A stretch of DNA of 38,896 nucleotides from an uncultured cyanobacterium (GTDB taxonomy: Bacteria; Cyanobacteriota; Vampirovibrionia; Gastranaerophilales; Gastranaerophilaceae), in the NCBI GenBank assembly GCA_945487905.1, contig CALYTW010000006.1, positions 1-38,896 on the forward strand. Reading direction: 5' to 3'. Every line of letters begins with the position of its first letter. The stretch's first letter is position 1. Below, one piece after another: positions 15,684 to 23,067 of the stretch. A program made the translations under genes and the position numbers. The notes below the pieces were generated by a model, which did not search any database, had not been told where the DNA came from, and saw only the letters and a program-made list of their open reading frames with translations.

Positions 15684-16850
15684 ATGACAATAGATATTCA
15701 AAGCGGTTTAACTTCTCTGTGGAACTCAACAGGTATAATGAATTTTATACAACCTTCAAATCCTGATATAAGCTGTGTTGAAAATTTTCTTCACATGTAC
15801 GGAATGCTTTTAATGATAGTTATTTGCTTATTCCTTTTGTGGCTTGGAATCAAGAAACAATTTGAACCATTGCTTTTAGTTCCGATAGCGTTCGGCGGTT
15901 TGATTGCTAATTTTCCTTGTGATCACAGTTTTCAGGCATTTATTTACAAAGTCGGTATTGACCCTGCAATCGGAATTTTTCCGCTTATAATCTTTATGGG
16001 TGTAGGTGCAATGACAGACTTTGGCCCGTTAATTGCGAATCCTAAAACAGCACTCTTAGGCGGTGCTGCACAATTTGGTATATTTGGTGCCTTATTGTTA
16101 GCATTATGCCTTGGTTTTACGCATGCAGAAGCCGGTGCAATAGGCATTATAGGCGGTGCTGACGGCCCTACATCAATATTTATTACATCAAGATTGGCTG
16201 AACATCTGCTGCCGGCAATCGCTGTTGCTGCATATTCTTATATGGCGCTCGTTCCGGTAATTCAACCGCCTATCATGAAACTTTTAACTACAAAAGAAGA
16301 ACGTATGATTCAAATGACACAGCTTCGTGAAGTTTCAAAACGTGAGAAAATTGCATTTCCTCTTGTGGTTTTAATTCTTTGTGCAATACTTCTTCCGGAT
16401 GCCTGTCCTCTGGTAGGTATGTTGACTTTTGGTAACTTATGTAAGGAATGTGGTGTTGTTGACAGACTTTCAGATACTATGCAGAATGCTTTAATAAATA
16501 TAATAACTATTTTCTTGGGGCTTGCTGTAGGTTCAAAACTTTCTGCAGACAAGTTTTTAACACTCGAAACATTGAAAATATTATTACTTGGTATAATTGC
16601 ATTTTCGCTTGCAACAGCTGCAGGTGTTATAATGGCAAAAATAATGAATTGTTTTTCAAAAACGAAAATCAATCCGCTTATCGGTGCTGCTGGAGTTTCT
16701 GCTGTACCAATGGCTGCTCGTGTAGCTAACAAGGTAGGTTTGGAAGCTAATCCTCAGAACTTCCTGTTAATGCACGCAATGGGACCGAATGTTGCAGGCG
16801 TAATCGGTTCTGCCGTAGCTGCAGGTGTATTGCTTGCATTATGCCATTAA
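15684..16850 (+). CDS. oadB: Na+-translocating decarboxylase beta subunit
   Basis: A 388-residue polytopic membrane protein of the OadB/GcdB/MmdB family, which decarboxylates carboxybiotin and pumps sodium ions outward. Signatures are [20 protein letters not shown] (the GGADGPT substrate/Na+ region), [19 protein letters not shown] at the C-terminus, and [19 protein letters not shown]. About nine to eleven hydrophobic segments are visible. It starts 15 nt after oadA with GAGGAGG upstream. With birA, oadG and oadA it forms a complete Na+ pump module, coupling decarboxylation to an ion gradient in an anaerobe. Confidence 0.94.
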   Translation: MTIDIQSGLTSLWNSTGIMNFIQPSNPDISCVENFLHMYGMLLMIVICLFLLWLGIKKQFEPLLLVPIAFGGLIANFPCDHSFQAFIYKVGIDPAIGIFPLIIFMGVGAMTDFGPLIANPKTALLGGAAQFGIFGALLLALCLGFTHAEAGAIGIIGGADGPTSIFITSRLAEHLLPAIAVAAYSYMALVPVIQPPIMKLLTTKEERMIQMTQLREVSKREKIAFPLVVLILCAILLPDACPLVGMLTFGNLCKECGVVDRLSDTMQNALINIITIFLGLAVGSKLSADKFLTLETLKILLLGIIAFSLATAAGVIMAKIMNCFSKTKINPLIGAAGVSAVPMAARVANKVGLEANPQNFLLMHAMGPNVAGVIGSAVAAGVLLALCH

Positions 16851-16984
16851 TAAAGTGAGTAAAGTTAGACGAGTGAGCAAAGTGAGTAAATCATTTTGTT
16901 TGTACTTATCACGATTGTTACAAACTTGATTAATTTTACACAATGTAATAGAATAGGTTATCAATTGAAGATAGAGGGAATTAT

Positions 16985-17560
16985 ATGAAAAAAGCTTTAT
17001 TAATCGCATCGGTGCTGTTTATAGCCGTAATTTCTACAGCATGTATAAATAATATTGCAGTTCAAGAACTTAACAATAAAGCTGCGGAATATATGGAAAA
17101 AGGCGACTATGAGTCCGCTATGAACAGATTACAAGCAAGTCTTGATTTGGATGCTACAATGTATCAAACGTATTACAATTTGGGTATTGCCGCCACCAAT
17201 GCTAAAAAATATGATACTGCTATAGAAGCTTTTGAAAACGGTATGAAAATTAAACCGGATTATTATAATTTTTATTATTCTTTGGGCGTAGTACAGGCTG
17301 AATATGCAGACAAACTTGTTGAAACAGAATCTGTCAATGCAGAAAATGCCGAAACAACAGCACCTAAAGAAGTTTCTGCAGAAGATAAAGCGAAAGCGGA
17401 AGGGCTTAAGATTTCTGCAATTCAAAACCTTAAAAAATATCTTGAACTTTATCCCGATGCAGGCGACAGAGAAACTGTAGAAGAATTGATTAAAGATTGT
17501 GAGAATTTCGGTAAACCGACGCAAACGGAAACGACTAAAGTTATAGAAGCGGAAGGATAA
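16985..17560 (+). CDS. TPR-containing probable lipoprotein
   Basis: A 191-residue protein with an N-terminal hydrophobic leader ending in a lipobox-like ISTAC, cysteine at residue 20. The mature part has at least two TPR units (about residues 29-96: MEKGDYESAMNRLQASLDLD and AKKYDTAIEAFENGMKIKPD), a low-complexity acidic stretch (VETESVNAENAETT) and a final TPR-like helix with LKKYLELYPD. TPR lipoproteins usually scaffold envelope complexes. The lipobox has S, not L, at -3, so lipidation is probable, not certain. The next gene, starting directly after its stop, is lgt, whose enzyme would lipidate it. Confidence 0.82.
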   Translation: MKKALLIASVLFIAVISTACINNIAVQELNNKAAEYMEKGDYESAMNRLQASLDLDATMYQTYYNLGIAATNAKKYDTAIEAFENGMKIKPDYYNFYYSLGVVQAEYADKLVETESVNAENAETTAPKEVSAEDKAKAEGLKISAIQNLKKYLELYPDAGDRETVEELIKDCENFGKPTQTETTKVIEAEG

Positions 17561-18349
17561 ATGTTTGCCTCTCATTCACAAATTATATGTACAATTTTTG
17601 GAATGCACATATACTTTTATGGTGTAATTCTTGCAATAGCAATTGTTGCAGGAACTTTTGTCTCGGATTATATCGGCTGTAAATTTTTTGGTTTACAGAA
17701 AGAAACAATAATTGATTTAGCACCTTATGTAATAATATTCGGAATAGTCGGCGCAAGATTGTATTATTGCTTTCTCAATTATGGTTTTTATTTAAGATTT
17801 CCGACAGAAATTATTGCAATCAGACATGGCGGAATTTCCATACACGGTGCAATATTAGGCGGATTAGTCGGGCTTGTAATTTTTGCCGGGAGACATAAAA
17901 TTTCTGCATTTAAACTTGCAGATGTATCCGCAATAGGGCTAGCTTTGGCTCAATCAATCGGCAGGTGGGGCAATTTCTTTAATTCAGAAGCCTTTGGACT
18001 TCCGACTCAGCTTCCTTGGAAACTATATATTGCTCCACAGTACAGACCTATACCATTTCAAGGGTATGAGTATTTTCATCCGACGTTTTTGTATGAAAGT
18101 ATTTTGGATTTGTTAATTTTTATTATTTTATTTGTGATGGTAAAATTTGACAAAACCAAAAAAGCAGGAAATATAGCTTTAATATACCTTATTTTGTATT
18201 CAATTGCCCGAATAATCGTAGAACGCTGCCGTATAGACAGCGTGCTTTATATTCACGGAATTTCTGTTGCAATCGTTGTATCTGTGTTTATAATATTCTT
18301 ATCGGGAATAGTTCTTTTGATACGAAATATTCCAAAGAAGGATTCATAA
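17561..18349 (+). CDS. lgt: prolipoprotein diacylglyceryl transferase
   Basis: Lgt moves diacylglycerol from phosphatidylglycerol to the lipobox cysteine of prolipoproteins. This 262-residue membrane protein has HGGISIHGAILGG (about residues 88-100), the signature QSIGRWGNFFNSEAFG (about 130-145) and FHPTFLYES, all conserved in the family, plus about seven transmembrane helices. The ATG follows the stop of the TPR lipoprotein gene without a gap, and GGAAGG at the end of that gene serves as Shine-Dalgarno. The stop shares one base with the next start (TAATG). Confidence 0.95.
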   Translation: MFASHSQIICTIFGMHIYFYGVILAIAIVAGTFVSDYIGCKFFGLQKETIIDLAPYVIIFGIVGARLYYCFLNYGFYLRFPTEIIAIRHGGISIHGAILGGLVGLVIFAGRHKISAFKLADVSAIGLALAQSIGRWGNFFNSEAFGLPTQLPWKLYIAPQYRPIPFQGYEYFHPTFLYESILDLLIFIILFVMVKFDKTKKAGNIALIYLILYSIARIIVERCRIDSVLYIHGISVAIVVSVFIIFLSGIVLLIRNIPKKDS

Positions 18350-19380
18350 TGAAGGCAATTTTATACTACGGACCTCAAGATATAAAATATGAAGAAACTA
18401 AAATTAAACCGCTTGCAAAAGGCGAAATTTTGGTAAAAGTTGATTCTGCACTTACCTGCGGAACTGATGTAAAAACCTACAGAAGAGGACATCCGGTATT
18501 AATAAAAAATGTTCCGTCAGGCTTTGGGCATGAATTTGCCGGAACAGTTGCAAAGCTTGGCGAAGGAGTCAGCCAATTTAAAGTCGGAGACAGGGTCGTC
18601 GCTGCAAATTCAGCGCCTTGCGGAGAATGTTTCTATTGCAAAAGAGAAGAATATAATCTCTGCGAAAATCTTGATTTATTAAATGGTGCTTATGCCGAAT
18701 ACATTGTTGTTCCGGCAAGAATCGTTGAAAAAAACACACTTCGAATTCCAAAGGGTCTGTCAACGGATAAGGCTGCTTTTTGCGAACCGCTTGCGAATGT
18801 GGTTCATGGTGTTGCAAGAACCGATATTAGACCTAATCAGACTGTCGGGATAATAGGAATTGGACCTATAGGTTTGATGTTTGCGAGAGTTGCGAAGCTC
18901 AAAGGGGCAAGGGTTATTGCAGCAGGAAGAAATCCGATTAAATTAAAACTTGCTGAAGAATTTGCACATGCAGATGAAGTTGTGGATTTAATAAAATACC
19001 CGAATCCGGAAAAAATATTTAGAAATTTTTCAGACGAAGGTAAGGGTTTAGATGTTGTAGTAGAGTGTGTCGGACTTCCTGAAATCTGGGAGAGGGCATT
19101 CTCATGCGTACGTCCTGGCGGTACGGTTCACTTTTTTGGCGGCTGTAAATCAGGTTCTACAGTAACATTTGATACTACAAAAATGCACTACGGCGATATA
19201 AAGCTTATGAGCGTGTTTCACCATACACCAAAATATTTTAGAGAAGCCCTAAAACTCATTAATTCCGGAGAAGTAGAAGTAGAAAAGCTTATAACGGATA
19301 CACTTCCGCTCGAAAAAGTTGAATATGCCATGGAACAGCATATTGCGGGTAATGCTATAAAATTTCTTATAAAACCATAG
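18349..19380 (+). CDS. zinc-dependent medium-chain alcohol/polyol dehydrogenase
   Basis: A 343-residue medium-chain dehydrogenase. The catalytic zinc ligands are C37 and H61-E62 (GFGHEFAGTV). The structural zinc site is C91, C94, C97 and C105 (CGECFYCKREEYNLC). The Rossmann motif is VGIIGIGPIGLMFARVAKLK (about residues 166-185), suggesting NAD(H). The sequence lies near threonine/sorbitol dehydrogenases, but the substrate cannot be read from it. It overlaps lgt by one base. The gene after it, metG, has its own promoter, so this ends the unit. Confidence 0.88.
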   Translation: MKAILYYGPQDIKYEETKIKPLAKGEILVKVDSALTCGTDVKTYRRGHPVLIKNVPSGFGHEFAGTVAKLGEGVSQFKVGDRVVAANSAPCGECFYCKREEYNLCENLDLLNGAYAEYIVVPARIVEKNTLRIPKGLSTDKAAFCEPLANVVHGVARTDIRPNQTVGIIGIGPIGLMFARVAKLKGARVIAAGRNPIKLKLAEEFAHADEVVDLIKYPNPEKIFRNFSDEGKGLDVVVECVGLPEIWERAFSCVRPGGTVHFFGGCKSGSTVTFDTTKMHYGDIKLMSVFHHTPKYFREALKLINSGEVEVEKLITDTLPLEKVEYAMEQHIAGNAIKFLIKP

Positions 19381-19392
19381 AAGATTATTACG

Positions 19393-19414
19393 TGTGCTAA
19401 AATAACTTAGCACA
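19393..19414 (+). terminator. hairpin between the dehydrogenase gene and metG
   Basis: TGTGCTAA (19393-19400) pairs perfectly with TTAGCACA (19407-19414) around a 6-nt loop, 12 nt after the dehydrogenase stop. No U-tract follows (AGCAAAATG), so it may be a weak terminator or a dyad operator for metG, not a standard intrinsic terminator. Confidence 0.4.
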
Positions 19415-19415
19415 G

Positions 19416-19444
19416 CAAAATGTATATTTGGTTTATGTTATAAT
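19416..19444 (+). promoter_or_regulatory. metG promoter with upstream inverted repeat
   Basis: CAAAAT-GTAT-ATTTGG (19416-19431) repeats the motif upstream of lpxI with one mismatch. It is followed by an extended -10, TG-T-TATAAT (19436-19444). There is no good -35, as is typical of extended -10 promoters. The dyad would overlap the -35 position. Confidence 0.5.
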
Positions 19445-19467
19445 TTGCATAAGAAGACGAGGTATAT

Positions 19468-21027
19468 ATGGAAAAATTTTTTATAACAACTGCGATTGAT
19501 TATGTTAACGGCGCACCGCATATCGGACACGCTTATGAAAAGATATTAACGGATGTAATATACAGACATTTTACTCAAAGATGCGAGAAACACTATTTTC
19601 TGACCGGAACGGATGAACACGGTATTAAAATTCAAAAGACGTCCGCTTCGCAAGGTATGACTCCTAAAGAACTTTGTGATATGAATTCTCAAAAATTCAA
19701 AGATGCGTGGAAAGCGCTGGGAGTAGACTATGACCAATTTATAAGAACAACTGATGAATATCACGAAAAAGTGGTTCAAAAAATATTCAAAAAGCTTGTA
19801 GAACAGGGAGATATATATAAACACGCATATACAGGGCTTTATTGCTCGGGCTGTGAGGCGTTTTTAAGTGAAAAGGATTTGACAGAAGACGGACTGTGTC
19901 CTGATCATTTAAAAAAACCGGAAATTGTACAGGAAGAAAATTATTTCTTTAAACTTACAAAATACAAAGATGCGATAATTAAACATATAAAAACCCATCC
20001 CGATTTTATAGTTCCGTCTTTCAGAGCGAACGAAGTTTTGAATCAGCTTGAAAATATTGAGGACATTTCGGTATCGAGAGCTGCTTCAAACGTAAGCTGG
20101 GGCGTTCCTGTTCTCGGAGATGCGGAACAGTCCATCTATGTATGGATAGATGCACTCTCAAACTATATTACGGCTCTCGGATATGATGTTGACAGTGAAT
20201 CCAATCAAAAATTTAAAGATTTTTGGCCCGCTTCGGTTCAGGTTATCGGTAAAGATATTTTGAAATTTCACAGCATATATTGGCCTGCAATCCTTATGGC
20301 GCTGGATTTACCTTTGCCGGAACATTTGCTTGCACACGGCTGGATAACAATTGATGAAGCAAAAATGTCAAAATCGTTGGGAAATGTAATTTCTCCGACT
20401 GCTGTTTTGGAAGCTTTTAATATAGATATTCCTGACCCGCTTAGGTATTATATGGCAACATCGGCGCCATGCGGCAAAGACGGAAATTATTCGGATGAAG
20501 ATTTTAAAGAAAAAGTTAATGCGCATCTTGCAAACTCAATGGGAAATCTTCTTAACAGAACCTTATCAATGCTTATAAAATACTTTGACGGAGACATAAA
20601 GCCCGAATTTCTCGGCAAGAACGAGCTTAAGGAAAAAGCGTTGGAAACGATTAAAGCCGTAAAGCACCATTTTGATTATTTCGAAATTCAGGAAGCCTCT
20701 TTAAAAATTGTTGAACTTGTTGATATAACAAATAAATATGTAACAGACAACGCACCGTGGACTCTTGCAAAAGAGGGGCAAATGGAAAAATGTGGGGAAG
20801 TTTTGACAAACGTACTTCAGGTTATGACGGTAATTGCTTCTCTTATTTACCCATTCTGTCCGAATATTGCTAAATCTATGGCAGAACAATTGTCTTATGA
20901 TATCAATACAAAATTGGATGATATATCCTGTGAATCCTTAAATGCAGGGCATTTGATTGATAAGGAAAATATAAAACCTGTATTTTTGAGAGTAGACAGC
21001 GAGCTTGCTGATAAAAGCAAAAAATAA
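19468..21027 (+). CDS. metG: methionyl-tRNA synthetase
   Basis: MetRS charges tRNA(Met). The 519-residue protein has the HIGH motif at residues 18-21 (APHIGHAYEK), a zinc knuckle with C126, C129, C144 and H147, and KMSKS at about 298-302 (EAKMSKSLGNVISP). The anticodon-binding helical domain follows with VTDNAPWTLAKEGQMEKC. The C-terminal tRNA-binding OB domain found in longer MetRS proteins is absent; the short form is usual in cyanobacteria. GAGG precedes the start. Confidence 0.96.
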   Translation: MEKFFITTAIDYVNGAPHIGHAYEKILTDVIYRHFTQRCEKHYFLTGTDEHGIKIQKTSASQGMTPKELCDMNSQKFKDAWKALGVDYDQFIRTTDEYHEKVVQKIFKKLVEQGDIYKHAYTGLYCSGCEAFLSEKDLTEDGLCPDHLKKPEIVQEENYFFKLTKYKDAIIKHIKTHPDFIVPSFRANEVLNQLENIEDISVSRAASNVSWGVPVLGDAEQSIYVWIDALSNYITALGYDVDSESNQKFKDFWPASVQVIGKDILKFHSIYWPAILMALDLPLPEHLLAHGWITIDEAKMSKSLGNVISPTAVLEAFNIDIPDPLRYYMATSAPCGKDGNYSDEDFKEKVNAHLANSMGNLLNRTLSMLIKYFDGDIKPEFLGKNELKEKALETIKAVKHHFDYFEIQEASLKIVELVDITNKYVTDNAPWTLAKEGQMEKCGEVLTNVLQVMTVIASLIYPFCPNIAKSMAEQLSYDINTKLDDISCESLNAGHLIDKENIKPVFLRVDSELADKSKK

Positions 21028-21134
21028 AAATCTAAACATCAATCAATTGCCAATCAATTGTAAACTTTTGTAAAAAATTATTACATACTGGCAAATAATA
21101 TTTTTAGAGGTTATATTACATTATGAGGGTATTT

Positions 21135-21154
21135 TATAATATAGGAGTATACTC
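21135..21154 (+). promoter_or_regulatory. possible -10 element and palindrome before the 21173 gene
   Basis: TATAAT at 21135-21140 is followed by GAGTATACTC (21145-21154), a perfect 10-bp palindrome at the expected transcription start. No convincing -35 is present. The palindrome could be an operator, but it is short. Confidence 0.4.
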
Positions 21155-21172
21155 TCAAAACGAGGTCTAGAA

Positions 21173-21541
21173 GTGGTAGATAACAGAAACGCAGGATTTT
21201 TCGGAATTGGCGGCTCTTTTAACTTTAAAAGCGGAGACGCATCGGGAACTGCGGCGAAAATGAGTCAGGAAAAATACGGTTCCGAGGCGATGTATCTTCC
21301 GCCTGCTGAAGGTGAAGAAAACGAAGATCCGTTTTTCAATCAGCCTTATGTAGACAGGAGCGCAATGCTGAGAGCTACACTTAATTCTCTGGCAATGAAT
21401 AATGTAGCATCAGTTATAAACTCAAAAAAGCATAAAAAGGGTACGTCCGTTTTGGATGAAGATTTAGAAGAAGAATTGAATAAGGAGCAGGCTGAGGAAG
21501 CCATTAGACACCTGGAGGATGTTTTCAGGGAAGAAAAGTAG
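21173..21541 (+). CDS. hypothetical protein, possible regulator or adaptor
   Basis: I do not recognise this 122-residue protein. It starts at GTG 21173, with CGAGG at 21161-21165 in a good position. The N-terminus is glycine/phenylalanine-rich (NAGFFGIGGSFNFKSG) and probably disordered. The middle has YLPPAEGEENEDPFFNQPYV. The C-terminal third is a charged helix (LDEDLEEELNKEQAEEAIRH). No signal peptide or membrane segment is seen. It has its own probable promoter, and plsC follows with a separate one. Codon usage matches its neighbours, so it looks real. Confidence 0.65.
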   Translation: MVDNRNAGFFGIGGSFNFKSGDASGTAAKMSQEKYGSEAMYLPPAEGEENEDPFFNQPYVDRSAMLRATLNSLAMNNVASVINSKKHKKGTSVLDEDLEEELNKEQAEEAIRHLEDVFREEK

Positions 21542-21571
21542 ACAACCAAGCTATTAACAACAGCCTGTTTG

Positions 21572-21580
21572 TGATATAAT
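21572..21580 (+). promoter_or_regulatory. extended -10 promoter of the plsC pair
   Basis: TG-A-TATAAT (21572-21580) is a perfect extended -10. TTAACA at 21554-21559 could be a weak -35 (15-bp spacer). GGGAG at 21594-21598 is the Shine-Dalgarno for the ATG at 21605. Confidence 0.55.
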
Positions 21581-21604
21581 TATCCTTGTATCAGGGAGTT
21601 TTTA

Positions 21605-22273
21605 ATGACAAAAGAACAAAAAAAGAAAAAAAACGCATCTTCAAGAGAGCAAAAGTTTTTTAATAAGTGGAGAAGAATCTTTCAATTTATAATAACGCAT
21701 TGGTGTTATATGTTAAGATTGAAGCTTGTATACAGATTAGAGGTATACGGTAAAGAAAATATACCGAAAAATAATCGTTACATACTTGCGCCGAATCATC
21801 TTTCGACGCTCGATCCGCCTATAATTGCCGGTGTATTTCCGAGACCGGTTGCGTTTATGGCTAAAAAAGAGTTGTTTGAAAATCCGTTTTTACGTTGGTG
21901 GTTAAATTGGCTTGGTGCATTTGCAGTCGACAGAGAAAACTTAAGTGTTTCAACAATAAGAACGGTTTTAACAATAAATAAAACAGAGTGGGTATTTGGC
22001 ATATTCCCTCAGGGTACAAGACAAAAACCCGGAACAATATCCGGAATTACAAAGGGATTTGCTTCTCTTGCAAAAACTACAAAATGCGGAATTTTACCGA
22101 TTGGAATTGTGGGTTCGCAAGAGTCTAGGTTTATACCTTTTAGCGGAAAAATAGTTATAAAAATCGGAGAAATAATACCTTATTCGGATAATGTGGATGA
22201 AATGTTTGAAAAGTGGATAACGTCTATTCAGAAACTGACCGGATTTAAGTATGAATCGTTAGTATCAGTATAG
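21605..22273 (+). CDS. plsC: 1-acyl-sn-glycerol-3-phosphate acyltransferase (PlsC family), first copy
   Basis: A 222-residue PlsC-family acyltransferase, which adds the second acyl chain to lysophosphatidic acid to form phosphatidic acid at the inner membrane. The catalytic HX4D motif is NHLSTLDPP (H65 to D70) and the acceptor-binding motif is GIFPQGTR at about residue 134. A basic N-terminus (MTKEQKKKKNASSREQ) precedes an amphipathic or membrane-associated helix. It is followed 8 nt later by a paralogue, suggesting gene duplication and possibly different acyl or acceptor specificity. Confidence 0.9.
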   Translation: MTKEQKKKKNASSREQKFFNKWRRIFQFIITHWCYMLRLKLVYRLEVYGKENIPKNNRYILAPNHLSTLDPPIIAGVFPRPVAFMAKKELFENPFLRWWLNWLGAFAVDRENLSVSTIRTVLTINKTEWVFGIFPQGTRQKPGTISGITKGFASLAKTTKCGILPIGIVGSQESRFIPFSGKIVIKIGEIIPYSDNVDEMFEKWITSIQKLTGFKYESLVSV

Positions 22274-22281
22274 GGGTATAA

Positions 22282-22992
22282 ATGGCTGAGTGGTTTTGGC
22301 AAAGAAATTATAATAAAAGAACGGAAAAAGATTACGGATTAATAAGATCAATTTATTACAAGTTGTTCGTATATTTTGTGGTGTGGCCTGTTTCAAAGCT
22401 GTTTTATTGTTTAAAAGTAGAAGGCAGAGAGAATGTGCCGAAAGGCAGAAATAAAGAAGGCAGAGCAAATCTGATAATTGCGGGCAACCATGTTTCGTAT
22501 ATAGACCCTCCGATGATTACTTACGCTGTTCAGCGCAGAGTTGTATATATGGGGAAAAAGGAATTGTTTACAAGTCCGAATTGGCTTTTGAGAGCTATGT
22601 GTATTTCATTGGGCGGTTTTGCAGTAAACAGGGAAAAACCAGAACTTGCTACATTTAAAACCGTTAAGGCAATTTTTAACACACCATGGCTTTTGGGAAT
22701 TTTTCCGCAGGGCGGAATAAGACACGAACCTGTGCTTGAAAATATACACAAAGGGTTTACTTTATTTGCCAAGAAATTTGAAGCGGATATTCTGCCTGTG
22801 GCTGTATGCGGATTTGACGGATATGCAAAACGACTTTTTCAAAAACATATGACAATAAAAATCGGTAAACCGATTTCTTACAAATTGAGTGATGAAGAAA
22901 TTGTAAGGGAATGGGCAAGACAAATTTGTGAAATGACAGGTTTCGAGAACAAAGTTGAAGAAACATTAAAAGAAACTGTAAATGTTTCTTAA
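22282..22992 (+). CDS. PlsC-family acyltransferase, second copy
   Basis: A 236-residue paralogue of the preceding gene. HX4D is NHVSYIDPP (H70 to D75), and GIFPQGGIRHEP takes the place of the usual PEGTR, with an insertion relative to the first copy. A hydrophobic N-terminal helix (YYKLFVYFVVWPVSKLFYCL) may anchor it to the membrane. Overall similarity, including the GGFAVNREKPELATFKTV region that parallels GAFAVDRENLSVSTIRTV in the first copy, points to tandem duplication. AGGGG precedes the start. It could acylate a different lyso-lipid. Confidence 0.88.
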   Translation: MAEWFWQRNYNKRTEKDYGLIRSIYYKLFVYFVVWPVSKLFYCLKVEGRENVPKGRNKEGRANLIIAGNHVSYIDPPMITYAVQRRVVYMGKKELFTSPNWLLRAMCISLGGFAVNREKPELATFKTVKAIFNTPWLLGIFPQGGIRHEPVLENIHKGFTLFAKKFEADILPVAVCGFDGYAKRLFQKHMTIKIGKPISYKLSDEEIVREWARQICEMTGFENKVEETLKETVNVS

Positions 22993-23067
22993 TAATTCAT
23001 TAAAATTGGTCAAATTTTAGTATTTAGCGTTTTTACTAACATTGTGTAGTCTAGTCGGAATTTATAT

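Noticed and set aside
16310-16732. 140-codon - strand ORF inside oadB
   Set aside because: It is antisense to a conserved membrane protein and has no independent start signal.
16854-16897. Short GTGAGTAAA-type repeats after oadB
   Set aside because: The copies are short, imperfect and AT-rich, with no dyad or promoter elements to support a function.
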